DNA from: Aralia elata
Lineage: Eukaryota; Streptophyta; Magnoliopsida; Apiales; Araliaceae
Assembly (NCBI GenBank): GCA_034770075.1
Contig: CM068379.1
Location: forward strand, 43,221,130 to 43,285,129
Reading direction: 5' to 3'
Length of the DNA: 64,000 nt
Shown: positions 1 to 9,797 of the stretch, one piece after another
Layout: every line of letters begins with the position of its first letter
Numbering within the stretch: position 1 is the first letter of the stretch
Program-made: the position numbers and the translations under genes
Notes under the pieces: model-generated
The model's database searches: none
Told to the model about the DNA's origin: nothing
Seen by the model: only the letters and a program-made list of their open reading frames with translations

Positions 1-207
1 GACAACTGGACCATGAAACCAGTAATATCCAAAAAAGGGTAAAACCCGACGTCAGGGTGGTGGACCCCAGAGGATGGGGGAATGAAGAAGTTTTATTTTT
101 GTTGTTGTTTTATTTCTGCATAATTATGTCGTTTCTTCGTGTTATTTTGAAAATGCGATCGTCGTGAAAAATGATTTATATATGACAAGTATTTTGTTTC
201 ATGTCAG
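1..207 (+). other. 3' part of a putative intron in Tat pol
   Basis: The pol frame has a TGA stop at 83-85, and the T-rich stretch before about 207 encodes nothing recognisable. A T-rich tract followed by CAG at 205-207 makes a plausible 3' splice acceptor just before the conserved acidic N-terminus of the RT segment. Ogre-type elements are known to carry an intron between protease and RT. The donor site is outside the window, so this is inference from position. Confidence 0.5.
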
Positions 208-3200
208 GTGTACCAATTTGAGTAATCCTTGCCTAACAAATAGTCTCTCAAATTTGAATGATGATTATGATTTTGACATTGAGCTGGATTTCGATTTAAT
301 GGGCATTGAACAAGACGAGACAGATTACGACGATGCGCCTGACGAGATCAAAGGATGGGTCGAGGACAAACCCAAACCCAACTTGGACCAAACCGTCACC
401 ATTGATATTGGAACCCCTGACAAGCCAAAAGAACTCAAGATAGGGACAGACCTTACCCCCAGCCAAAAAGCCGAAGTGACTGAGTTGCTAAAACAATATG
501 AGGATGTCTTTGCCTGGTCTCATAAGGATATGATCGGATTGTCCACCGACATTGTGGTACACCGATTACCCATCAAGGAGGGTTTCCGGCCTGTCAAACA
601 AAAATTAAGAAAGTTGAAACCGGAGTGGAGCCTAAAAGTAAAGGAAGAAATCATCAAGCAGTTCAGGGCGGGAATCATTATGGTGTCTACTTATCCGGAA
701 TGGCTGGCCAATGTAGTCCCAGTGGCTAAGCCTGGAGGAAAAGTAAGGGTATGTGTAGACTACAGAGATCTAAACAAGGCCAGTCTCAAGGATAACTTCC
801 CGGTGCCCTTCATACACATCCTGGTAGATAACACAGCCCAGTACGAAATGTACTCTTTTGTGGATTGCTTCGCGGGATATCATCAGATAATGGTGGCAGA
901 GGAAGATCGGGAAAAGACCGCATTCATCACCCCTTGGGGCACTTTCTGCTATAGGCGATTGGCTTTTGGCCTCACAAACGCGGGGGCCACTTATCAAAGA
1001 GCCATGATGGCCTTATTCCACGATATGATGCATAAGGAGATAGAGGTCTACGTGGATGACATTATTGTAAAGTCGAGGGAAGAATCTGATCATGTAGCCC
1101 ATCTCAAAAAGCTGTTCGATCGGCTCAGAAAGTATCATTTGAAACTCAATCCAGCCAAGTGTGCTTTCGGAGTGCAGTCAGGTAAGCTCTTGGGTTTCCT
1201 GGTTAGTGATCGGGGCATTGAGTTGGACCCAGCAAAGATTAAGGCCATTGTGGATATGCCGGTGCCTCACACAGAGAAGGAGATAAGAGGATTCCTCGGA
1301 AGGATAAACTTTATCAGCCGTTTTATATCCCACTTGACGACTACATGTGAGCCCATTTTCAAACTGTTAAGAAAAGGGGTGTCCCAAGAATGGAATGAGC
1401 AATGTCAGAAGGCTTTTCAGACCATTAAAAAGCAATTGACTGAAGCACCAGTGCTGGTACCCCCGAGGGATGGGATCCCTCTGTTTATGTATATATCGGT
1501 AAATGCCATCGCGATGGGATGTATGTTGGGACAGAAAAATGAGGCGGGTAAAGAGCAGGCCATCTATTACCTCAGCAAAAGATTTAGCCAATGTGAGCAG
1601 AATTACACTCCCATCGAGAAGACCTGTTGTGCTCTAGCCTGGGCTGCAGGGAGATTACAGCACTACCTCCATGGGCATACGACGTACCTGATATCAAGAA
1701 TGGATCCCCTGAAATATATTTTTGAAAGGCCCATGCTGAATTGTCGATTGTCCAGATGGCAGTTAATCTTACAACAGTTTGACATGGTGTACGTGACCCA
1801 GAAGGCCATGAAAGGGCAGGGAATTGCAGATCAGTTGGCAGAAACCCCGTCAGGAGGGATGGAGCCGTTAGAAACTCCTCTTCTGGGCGAGGATATATTT
1901 TGGGTATCGCACGAAAAATGTGATGACGAGGGACAGTTCTGGAAGCTGTATTTTGATGGTGCCATGAATGCCGAGGGGGCAGGAGCCGGAGCGATCCTAG
2001 TCTCTATCACCGGAGAACAATACCCCGTGGCCACTAAACTTCGTTTCAACAATTCGAACAACACCGCTGAATACGAGGGGTGTATCTTAGGACTCCGCTT
2101 GGCCCGTGACATGGGAGTGAAGAGACTAGCAGTGTTCGGGGATTCAGAATTGGTAATCAGACAGGCAATCGGGATATACAACACTAAGGAGCTTCGGTTA
2201 CTTCCATACCATCGTTGTGTCATCCAGCTGATGCAAGAGTTCGAGGATATCGCCTTCCGCCATATTCCTCGGGGACGAAATGACTTTGTCGATGCATTGG
2301 CGACTCTGGCCTCCTTAATCCACGTGATCAAGAGTAGGGACAGTCCACAGATTGAGATCACCGTACAGAATGCCCCGGCATATGAGGAACATGTGGCAGT
2401 GTTATCAAACGAGGTGGGGTTGACGAGGCAGCCTTGGTATCACGACATAAGGGAATATCTGAGAGATAGGTCCATCCCCGACCAGGCAAATCGGACTGAG
2501 AGAATGAGAATTCAAAAGATGGCGATGAAGTTTTACCTGAGTGGGGATTCACTTTACAAAAGGGATGCCGGGTTGGGACTGTTGCAATGCGTAGATGAAA
2601 CGCAATCCCAAAGGATTATGAATGAAATCCATGGCGGGGTGTGTGGGCCACACATGAGTGGACCGATGTTGGCCAAAAAGATCTTGAGGACAGGACATTA
2701 TTGGTTAACGCTGAAAGCCGATTGCGATGATCATGTCAAACGGTGTTATCAATGTCAGGCGCACGGTAATGTGATCCATACGCCTCCCAATGAACTGCAC
2801 TGTATGACCTCCCCGTGGCCATTTTCAATGTGGGGAATGGATGTAATCGGACCAATAGAGCCCAAGGCAAGCAACAGGCACCGATTCATTTTCGTCATGA
2901 TCGATTACTTCACCAAATGGGTAGAAGCAGCTTCTTTCCCCAAAGTAACTCAGGAGGTCATCGTCAGGTTCATCAGGAATAATGTCATTTGTCGATACGG
3001 GCAGCCTGAGGTTTTGGTCTCTGACAATGCCAAGAATTTAAACAACGCCCTCATGAGGGGACTGTGTGACCAGTTCAAGATCAAGCACCTCAATTCCGTC
3101 ATTTACCGTCCTAAGATGAATGGGGCAGTGGAGGCTGCAAACAAAAACATCAAGAAAATCATGGCCAAAATGTCTGCTAATCATCGGGGATGGCCGGATT

Positions 3201-3682
3201 TGTTACCCCTCACCCTGCTGGCATACCGGACGTCAACGCGTACGTCTACAGGGGCAACCCCTTACGCTTTGGTGTATGGAATGGAGGCTGTTCTACCAGT
3301 TGAGGTTGAGATGGCATCCCTCAGAGTAATGATCGATGCTCAGATAAGTGAGGAGGATTGGATGCAAAATCGATACGACCAATTGGCCCTAATTGATGAA
3401 AGAAGGGTGGCTGCCGTTTGGCACGGTCAATTATATCAACAAAGGATCTCTCGATCATATGACAAAAGGATGAGACCTCGGAAGTTCAAAGAAAATGATT
3501 TGGTGTTGAAGAGAGTCATGCCTTGTCAAGACGAAGCCAAGGGGAAGTTCGCCCCAAACTAGGAGGGGCCGTTTGTGGTTAAGAAGGTGCTATCCGGAGG
3601 AGCCCTCATATTGCAAGAAATGGATGGTGAGGTATTTCCACAACCCCTCAATTCTGACTCGGTGAAGCGGTTCTACGCTTGA
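208..3682 (+). pseudogene. pol: Tat pol: RT, degenerate RNase H, archaeal-type RNase H, integrase (one nonsense codon)
   Basis: This is the enzyme half of the polyprotein, which copies the element RNA into DNA and inserts it. RT occupies about 640-1230, with VCVDYRDLNK and the catalytic YVDD at 1049-1060. The first RNase H (about 1470-1830) lacks the usual first Asp: the strand reads MYISVNAIAMG. The second, archaeal-type RNase H (1940-2330) keeps all four acids: FDGA (Asp at 1955), AEYE (Glu at 2069), GDSELV (Asp at 2141) and FVDALA (Asp at 2291). Integrase has an HHCC zinc site (about 2625-2755) and a DDE core at Asp 2840, Asp 3023 and Glu 3131, the last pair with 35 residues between. A TAG at 3560-3562 interrupts the C-terminal tail, which continues in the same frame to TGA 3680-3682. 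That is the only lesion seen, so decay is recent. An ATG-like start is not expected because an upstream exon should be spliced on. Confidence 0.9.
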
Positions 3683-4192
3683 ATCATCAGGTCCTTTTTC
3701 CTTGAGAGCGAACTACGTAGGACCTGATCTCCCAACTTGTGGGGGTACGTAGGCAGCCATCATGGCGCGGTCCGATCCCTTAAAAAAAATAATCCTTTCC
3801 CTAACCAAATCCAATTTTCGATAGCCAGATAAAACCCTCCTACACCCTCAAAACCTTCCCGAAACCAACTGCCTAACCAGCTTCATCCCAAAGGACATAA
3901 CCCTGATCCAACCAAACAGTTATCCAAAAATCTGAGATTTCAATCCGATGAAATCAAAAGGCGTGCGGCAATATCTGTCAAATCTCCATCAAGACTTGAG
4001 AAGAGAAAGAAGGTGAAATGTCAAAATCAGGGTCAGCTGGATAAAATGGGGATCCAATGAAACGCAACGATACGACAAAGGGGGAAAATGACTAAATTTA
4101 AATGCATGTCTATATATATAAGTCATTTTATTACAAGATTGCTTTTCGATAACTGATGGAACTAACATAGTCTATGCAGGAAACAAAATAAT
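3683..4192 (+). other. Post-pol noncoding region of the Tat element
   Basis: No gene is visible on either strand. The first 100 bases contain TACGTAGG twice (about 3714 and 3747), a post-pol feature I recognise from Ogre/Tat elements. The rest is A-rich, with a short TA run near 4111-4120. It separates the sense pol from the two antisense accessory genes, so it would hold the 3' ends of both transcripts. Confidence 0.6.
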
Positions 4193-5758
4193 CTACAAAT
4201 CTGAGACTAGCTGAAGCAGGATGGACAAGGTGGTGGATAGATCTAAAGCGTCAGCATCTCCTACAATCTGCTGCCCCATCATATCAATACGATCCAGTAA
4301 AGCAGTGGCTCGGCTGACCGTCCCAAAATGAGCATCTACAACTGCCCCGGTCTGAAGTACAATGGCCTCTCTGTCAGCAATGGCAGCGTCTCTAGCCCGA
4401 ATGGCATCATCTCTCTCGACAAAAGCGGCATCCCTCTCGGTTTCAGCAGTAATCAGGGCTAGGCAGAGTCGGGTATTCTCAGTAACCCGACTCGGGGCAG
4501 AATCGGCTGAGACGGGGTGGTCTGTGGTATCCTTTGGGGAAATCACTCCAGAGTCATCAAAGGCCCCAGTCCGACTCAAACTAGCCGAATCCAAGTCTCC
4601 ACGTAACCACTGTACATAAGCAAATGTCTGGATGTGACAGCTCTCACTATATTCGGCAAGGGTCCTGCAATCCCAAAGCTCGTATACCTGCAATAGATCC
4701 CTCTCTGTACAAGATGATATAAGGAATCGGTATGCGGCTGCACCCGCGAAGGGGTGTAAATCCTGTGTCTGATCAAACTGCCCCATAACCGCCAGGGGAT
4801 GATAGGTCGTCACGCCCCTCAAACCAGCGATGTGGATGAAATCCAGGTTAGACACATGAGTCAAGAAGCTCATGAAGGAGCAATAGCCCGAATGGACCAA
4901 TAGGTGAAAGGGATCCTCAATGACAGACAAAAATGATGTCCAGGAGGCCACATCAGTACAACTCACGGGACGAAACGAAAACTGCATGGTTATGTCATGG
5001 CTAAAGCAAAACCCTCGGCGACGGAAGTGGCCGATAGGACTAAGATGACTCATGAACCACATATACAACAAAGTCGAGCTCCCTCTGAATACCCTGCCTC
5101 AGAAAGACTGGCAATATGAGGCTGACATGTAAGTATCCGCCAATATCATGGGAAGGATGGTGTGATCCTCCTGAAGGGATCTAACGACCGCGATAACCCG
5201 CATGTCCAACTAATCGGATCCTGCGGGCAAGTACAAAACTGAGACGACACAGGCCGTCAGAACGTCTACTCTCAAGGAACCCCAGCGCTCCTCGGACACG
5301 GAAAAATCACCGAAGAAAAGACGAAAGCTGTCGGGTGAACCAAATCGGTCGATCAAGAACTGAAGGGGAACCATATGGTCTGATATGATCACCGGTAACA
5401 AGACAGCCCTCCGCAAACCGGTAAAGGTCAAGAACTGACGGCGCATGGAACCAGCCGTGACCCTGGCACAAGGTCTATCCAAAGGCAAGCCGGTGAAGCG
5501 AGCATACTCCTCCAGGGTGGGGGTCAGCTCTACCGTCCCTAGCCTAAACACCTGACGGGCAGGGGCCCAATAGCTCAGAATACCATCCACGAAGCCCGCT
5601 GGCACCTGAAAGGTCAATAAGGACGAAGAATGGCCCAAAAGACCATCTGCGATAACCCTGTCTGCCGGTAATAAACTGTCAAACCAGCGGAGGAGACTGC
5701 CAATTAACCCTATGGGAGGAATGGAATCCAAACGTACCACGGCATCTGAGGACGACAT
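4193..5758 (-). pseudogene. Antisense accessory gene 2, DUF7745-like, with two in-frame stops
   Basis: The reading frame starts at ATG 5758 and runs leftward to a stop at 4193. In-frame TAG (5212-5210) and TGA (5101-5099) interrupt it, but the frame is never lost. The first 180 residues carry VELTPTLEEYARFTGLPLD and a downstream WGSLRVDVLTACV block. After the stops come MILADTYMSASYC and STLLYMWFMSHL. This order matches the plant DUF7745 family as I know it. The last 100 residues form a charged heptad-like stretch (TERDAAFVERDDAIRARD), probably a coiled coil. The function of DUF7745 is unknown. It sits 220 bp downstream of the antisense plant-mobile-domain gene on the same strand, so the two may share a transcript. 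An intron removing one stop cannot be excluded. Confidence 0.7.
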
Positions 5759-5978
5759 CTGTGAAAAATAGTATCAAAAAGACTGTACAGGGGTCATTCT
5801 CTATCCATGAATAAAAAAGGGGCATGCATCATACATTAAAAAAATAAATAAAACAAGTGAACTCCATAAAGATAAAAAGGGAACTGTGCATAATAGATAA
5901 ATGAGTTCAGTACATAGTGCATAAATGAAAAAGAAATCTAAACGGATGCAGGTACAAAAAGCCCTATCCTATCCTGAT

Positions 5979-7952
5979 CTAAATAAAATCAGTATCATCT
6001 ATGAAAGCAGGATCCTCGAACTGATCCCCTGGGGTCGTCGAGCTCGGAGGACCAAAGTTCGTATCAGGAATGTATGGATCTGCTGTGGCATCAGATGAAC
6101 TCGGGCCTGCATCATAACCCGCACTGTCTGGATCGTAGGCATAAGCCTCCTCCGGGGTCCGGCCCAACACCCGAAGAAACAGCGACAACTGATCTACCTG
6201 ACGGGTCAATGTGGCGATCTGCTTAGCGTGGGTGGGGGTCCGAACACAGGCAGCCCAATCAGTCATCGTCACCGAGCCTGGAACCATGTCTCCAAGAAAG
6301 AAAGTGGCCCGAGTCTGAGGACCGATGGTACGGGGCACCCACCAGGTACGGAATGCATCACTCGTACTGGGACCCATAGAAAGCATCCGACCGTCCTCCC
6401 CGGCGAGCATGATCTCCGAGGGCTGAGAATCCAGCGGCCAGGAAGTAGTGAAAGAAAGGGAATGCGGGATGCGAATCTCTCCGGTCACACATCTGAAGGC
6501 GCGCTCCCCTAGGTACATCACCCAGCCTCCAACGCTCTGCAGGGTGAGACGACGGGTGGAAAGTGCAAACTCCGGGCCGGAGGGATGTCCATCGGTGAAC
6601 CCCACAACCAGATGCTCCGAAAGATAGGGAGTCCAGACGACCTCCGCAGCAGTGATCAGCTCCAGCTGAATGCGGCAATGGGCAAAGCTGCCCGACACCG
6701 GGACCTCCTCTAAGGTGCTGTGATGCCATCGCCGACCCCGGGGATAAGTGTCCGGGCCAAGGGTGGTGACCGGCCTCAAGCATGGAAAACGCTCGTAAGC
6801 CCAGAACTGTGAACGGAAACAAGGTAGGGCGTGAGTAACTATTAAAGTGCGAAAAGAGAAATGAAATAAAGATAAGTGCAATAAATCAAAAGGAGGAGAA
6901 GACTCACCAACAGAAAGTGGTAGAAACCGAGCCAGGCATCGGTCTGTCCCTCTGAGCGTAGGCGCAGACCGTGAAGGAAATAAGCGAAGGTGAACGACCC
7001 CCAGTCGTAGTCACCAATCCGGTCTACATCTCGAACAGCCCCCACGACGCTGAAATGGATGGTAGATGAGTTGTTCCCTAGGAAACAACCCCTCATGATA
7101 GTCAGGAACAAGCGCCGTAGTAGGATGTCACGAGTGCCCTGATCCGCTGGGATAGGCTGTGCGTATAAACCTCCGACAACATCGATAACTAACGCTCCGG
7201 ACCGGATACTGCGGGCCTTGAAGACCCGGTCATCGGCAGCAAAGCCCAAAAGAGCGCGGACCTCTGCTGGAGTAATATCGAGGTCCAGAGGGACATGGGA
7301 CCCGGTGAACTCGATCCCCGTGATATACCGCCAATCCCAAGGGGTCAGCACGACCTCACAGTCCAGAAGATGAAGGGACTGGGTCTGATGAAACCACCTC
7401 TCGGACAAAGCCCGCATATAACCCCAGGGGCACTGGCGGGGAATGATGGTGAAGAAGTGGCGAAAACCCCAGGAGTCCACCACCGCGCGGTAATCATTGT
7501 GCAAGGCCGCGTAAAGGGAGTAAATGTTGAACCAGTTACCCCTCGGCTGGGTAAACTCAGGCACCTGTGAAAATCACCAATGGGTCAGTCCAGATAGAAC
7601 AGAAATTGAGGAATTGAGAGCAAATTCAGAGCAGAATTGAATATACCTCATTAGCAACAAGGGATGCCGAGGGATGACGGCTGAGATCCCGACCCAATAG
7701 GTCGGGTATCTGGACAGAAGCGCCAGATAAAGCGCGATGAGAATGGGGAGCCGGTGTGCTGGAAGACGGCTCCTCCACCGCAACCTCCGGAGGAACAACC
7801 TCCTCAACGTCCGGATGATCAGGACGGATGACAGCCTCCGTCAAGCGACGAGCCTGACGGGTCCGAGGAGGAACAGGGGCAGGTGCAGCCCTACGACGGC
7901 GAACACCCGAAGTCCGAGAGGCAGAAGAGCTAGCGGGCGCATCAGAATCCAT
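5979..7952 (-). CDS. Antisense accessory gene 1: plant mobile domain (PMD) protein, three exons
   Basis: Three segments on the minus strand join in phase: exon 1 7952-7647 (102 codons, ATG at 7952), exon 2 7564-6908 (219 codons) and exon 3 6806-5979 (275 codons plus stop). Both introns, 7646-7565 (82 bp) and 6907-6807 (101 bp), have GT...AG ends with good flanks (GAG|GTATAT; TTG|GTGAGT; TTCACAG acceptors). The product would be about 596 residues. Exon 1 is low-complexity with a basic GVRRRRAAPAP stretch that may direct it to the nucleus. Exon 2 has the plant mobile domain signature: WGFRHFF, LLDCEVVLTPWDWRYITG and the F(x)YFLHGLR region. Exon 3 opens with FWAYERFP, the usual continuation of that domain. 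PMD proteins include MAIN/MAIL1, which act in transposon silencing, and domesticated transposon genes. No stop or frameshift is seen. It is antisense to gag-pol, so it needs its own promoter to the right. Confidence 0.85.
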
Positions 7953-8579
7953 AGCTGGGATAGAACAAACGAAAAGGAAGGTAAGTTCCCTTTAAAAATT
8001 ATGCAATGAATATTCTAAATTCCTATCCTCATCATATAACTAATGCAGCATGATGCATAAAAAAAAAAAAAAAAAAAATTCGGCAGAGTTCCGTCTATAA
8101 AATGGACATCCCATGCATATCCAGGCATGTTTTTTTTCAAAGAACCCAAGCCACAACAGATCATATTGCATTCATATGTATAAATAAAGCATGTAAAGTG
8201 CCATAAATGCATGATTTTCTTTCAAAAAGGAGCAAACATATACGTGGGACCGCCTCATGAACATAGAATAGGTCTCACACAGTTAATACATAGCATGTAT
8301 ATATGATAGTACATTGCATAGCATTTTAAAGCATATATTTTATCTCTAAACATGCAAATAGTCAAATGTATAGCAAAACATTGACGAAATTGAAAAGTGA
8401 CCGGTCAAAGTGTTACCTGTAGCGCGTAGATCAATCCTACCGGAGCAGTTTTTGCAGGAAAGTTGAAAAGATCGACAAAAGACCCTTGCGAACAAGCAAA
8501 AATTGAGAGAATCTATGTGAGTTGGAAGTTGAAAGTGACATATCTGGAGGAGGCGCGCTGGCTATAAAACCCGATCATG
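7953..8579. other. Noncoding leader region upstream of the antisense PMD gene
   Basis: No gene is visible. It holds a 20-base A run (8059-8078) and AT-rich sequence with several CATGCAT-like words. On the minus strand it would contain the 5' untranslated region and promoter of the PMD gene; I cannot place a start site. A TATAAAA word lies at about 8563 on the plus strand. Confidence 0.5.
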
Positions 8580-8621
8580 GCCGCAGATGTATCTGCGGCT
8601 GGCCGCAGATCCATCTGCGGC
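8580..8621. repeat. Palindrome pair GCCGCAGAT/ATCTGCGGC upstream of the PMD gene
   Basis: Two back-to-back inverted repeats are present: arms 8580-8588 and 8591-8599 (spacer GT), then arms 8602-8610 and 8613-8621 (spacer CC). The same arms recur, extended to 13 bp, in the LTR at 10127-10154. Position suggests a control element for the antisense gene; that is inference. Confidence 0.85.
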
Positions 8622-8686
8622 TGGCCCTGGTGGGTCCCACCTTGCTCCCTTGCAGCCCTTTGACGTATTGAGTGGAAAGATCACGA

Positions 8687-9556
8687 GATGGGTGACCGGC
8701 GACGATACCCGGCCCCGACGAGACGATCGACCGGCGACGATAACCGGCGATCACGAGAAGGATGTCCGGCGACGAAAACCGGCTCCGACAAGATAACCAA
8801 CCGGCGACGATAACCGGGGGTTACATGATGGGTGACCGGCGACGATACCCGGCCCCGACGAGACGATCGACCGGCGACGATAACCGGCGATCACGAGATG
8901 GATGTCCGGCGACGAAAACCGGCTCCGACAAGATAACCAACCGGCGACGATAACCGGGGGTTACATGATGGGTGACCGGCGACGATACCCGGCCCCGACA
9001 AGACGATCGACCGGCGACGATAACCGGCGATCACGAGATGGATGTCCGGCGACGAAAACCGGCTCCGACAAGATAACCAACCGGCGACGATAACCGGCCC
9101 CGACAAGACGATCGACCGGCGACGATAACCGGCGATCACAAGATGGATGTCCGGCGACGAAAACCGGCTCCGACAAGATAACCAACTGGCGACGATAACC
9201 GGGGGTTACATGATGGGTGACCGGCGACGATACCCGGCCCCGACAAGACGATCGACCGGCGACGATAACCGGCGATCACGAGATGGATGTCCGGCGACGA
9301 TAACCGGGGGTTACATGATGGGTGACCGGCGACGATACCCGGCCCCGACAAGACGATCGACCGGCGACGATAACCGGCGATCACGAGAAGGATGTCCGGC
9401 GACGAAAACCGGCTCCGACAAGATGACCAACCGGCGACGATAACCGGGGGTTACGCGATGGGTGACCGGCGACGATACCCGGCCCCGACGAGACGATCGA
9501 CCGACGACGATAACCGGCGATCACGAGATGGATGTCCGGCGACGACCCCCGGCCCC
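8687..9556. repeat. Higher-order tandem array: 35-bp monomers in a 140-bp four-monomer unit
   Basis: About 25 monomers of 35 bp share the core CCGGCGACGA(T/A)AACCGG. Four monomer types follow in fixed order, opening ATGGGTGACC, ACGATCGACC, ATGGATGTCC and ATAACCAACC, giving a 140-bp period (for example TTACATGATGGG at 8821 and 8961). Two hybrid monomers break the order (about 9072-9106 and 9281-9315), as unequal exchange would produce. Tandem arrays in the 3' untranslated region are known for Tat/Ogre elements and are a source of satellite DNA. Short reading frames inside are repeat artefacts. Confidence 0.95.
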
Positions 9557-9784
9557 GAACGAGATGATAGATTGGAAGAGTGAACCTAACGACCAACAAA
9601 TACGGTCAGAGGGTTGATGCATTGACACTCTTTCGAATGTTTTGCATGCGTTACATCTTGTGTTGCACCATAAACTACATGTGTTGCATCGTGTGTGTAT
9701 TATCATATCTATGCAGTGTCATTCAGACATCGGGTGTCTGTTTCTTTATCCTGTTCATTTCATTTAACATTTCATAAACATGAT

Positions 9785-9797
9785 AAAGAGGGGCAGC
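9785..9797 (+). other. Polypurine tract of the Tat element
   Basis: AAAGAGGGGCAGC lies immediately before the LTR start TGTAGACACC, the position required for priming plus-strand DNA. The 230 bp between the tandem array and this tract show no gene. Confidence 0.75.

Noticed and set aside
8687..9556. Possible CRISPR array
   Set aside because: The 35-bp units are directly adjacent with no unique spacers, and the host is a plant.
8762..9599. Repeated 63-98 codon frames on both strands of the tandem array
   Set aside because: They are the 35-bp repeat read in different frames. The identical peptides recur with the 140-bp period and have no start context.
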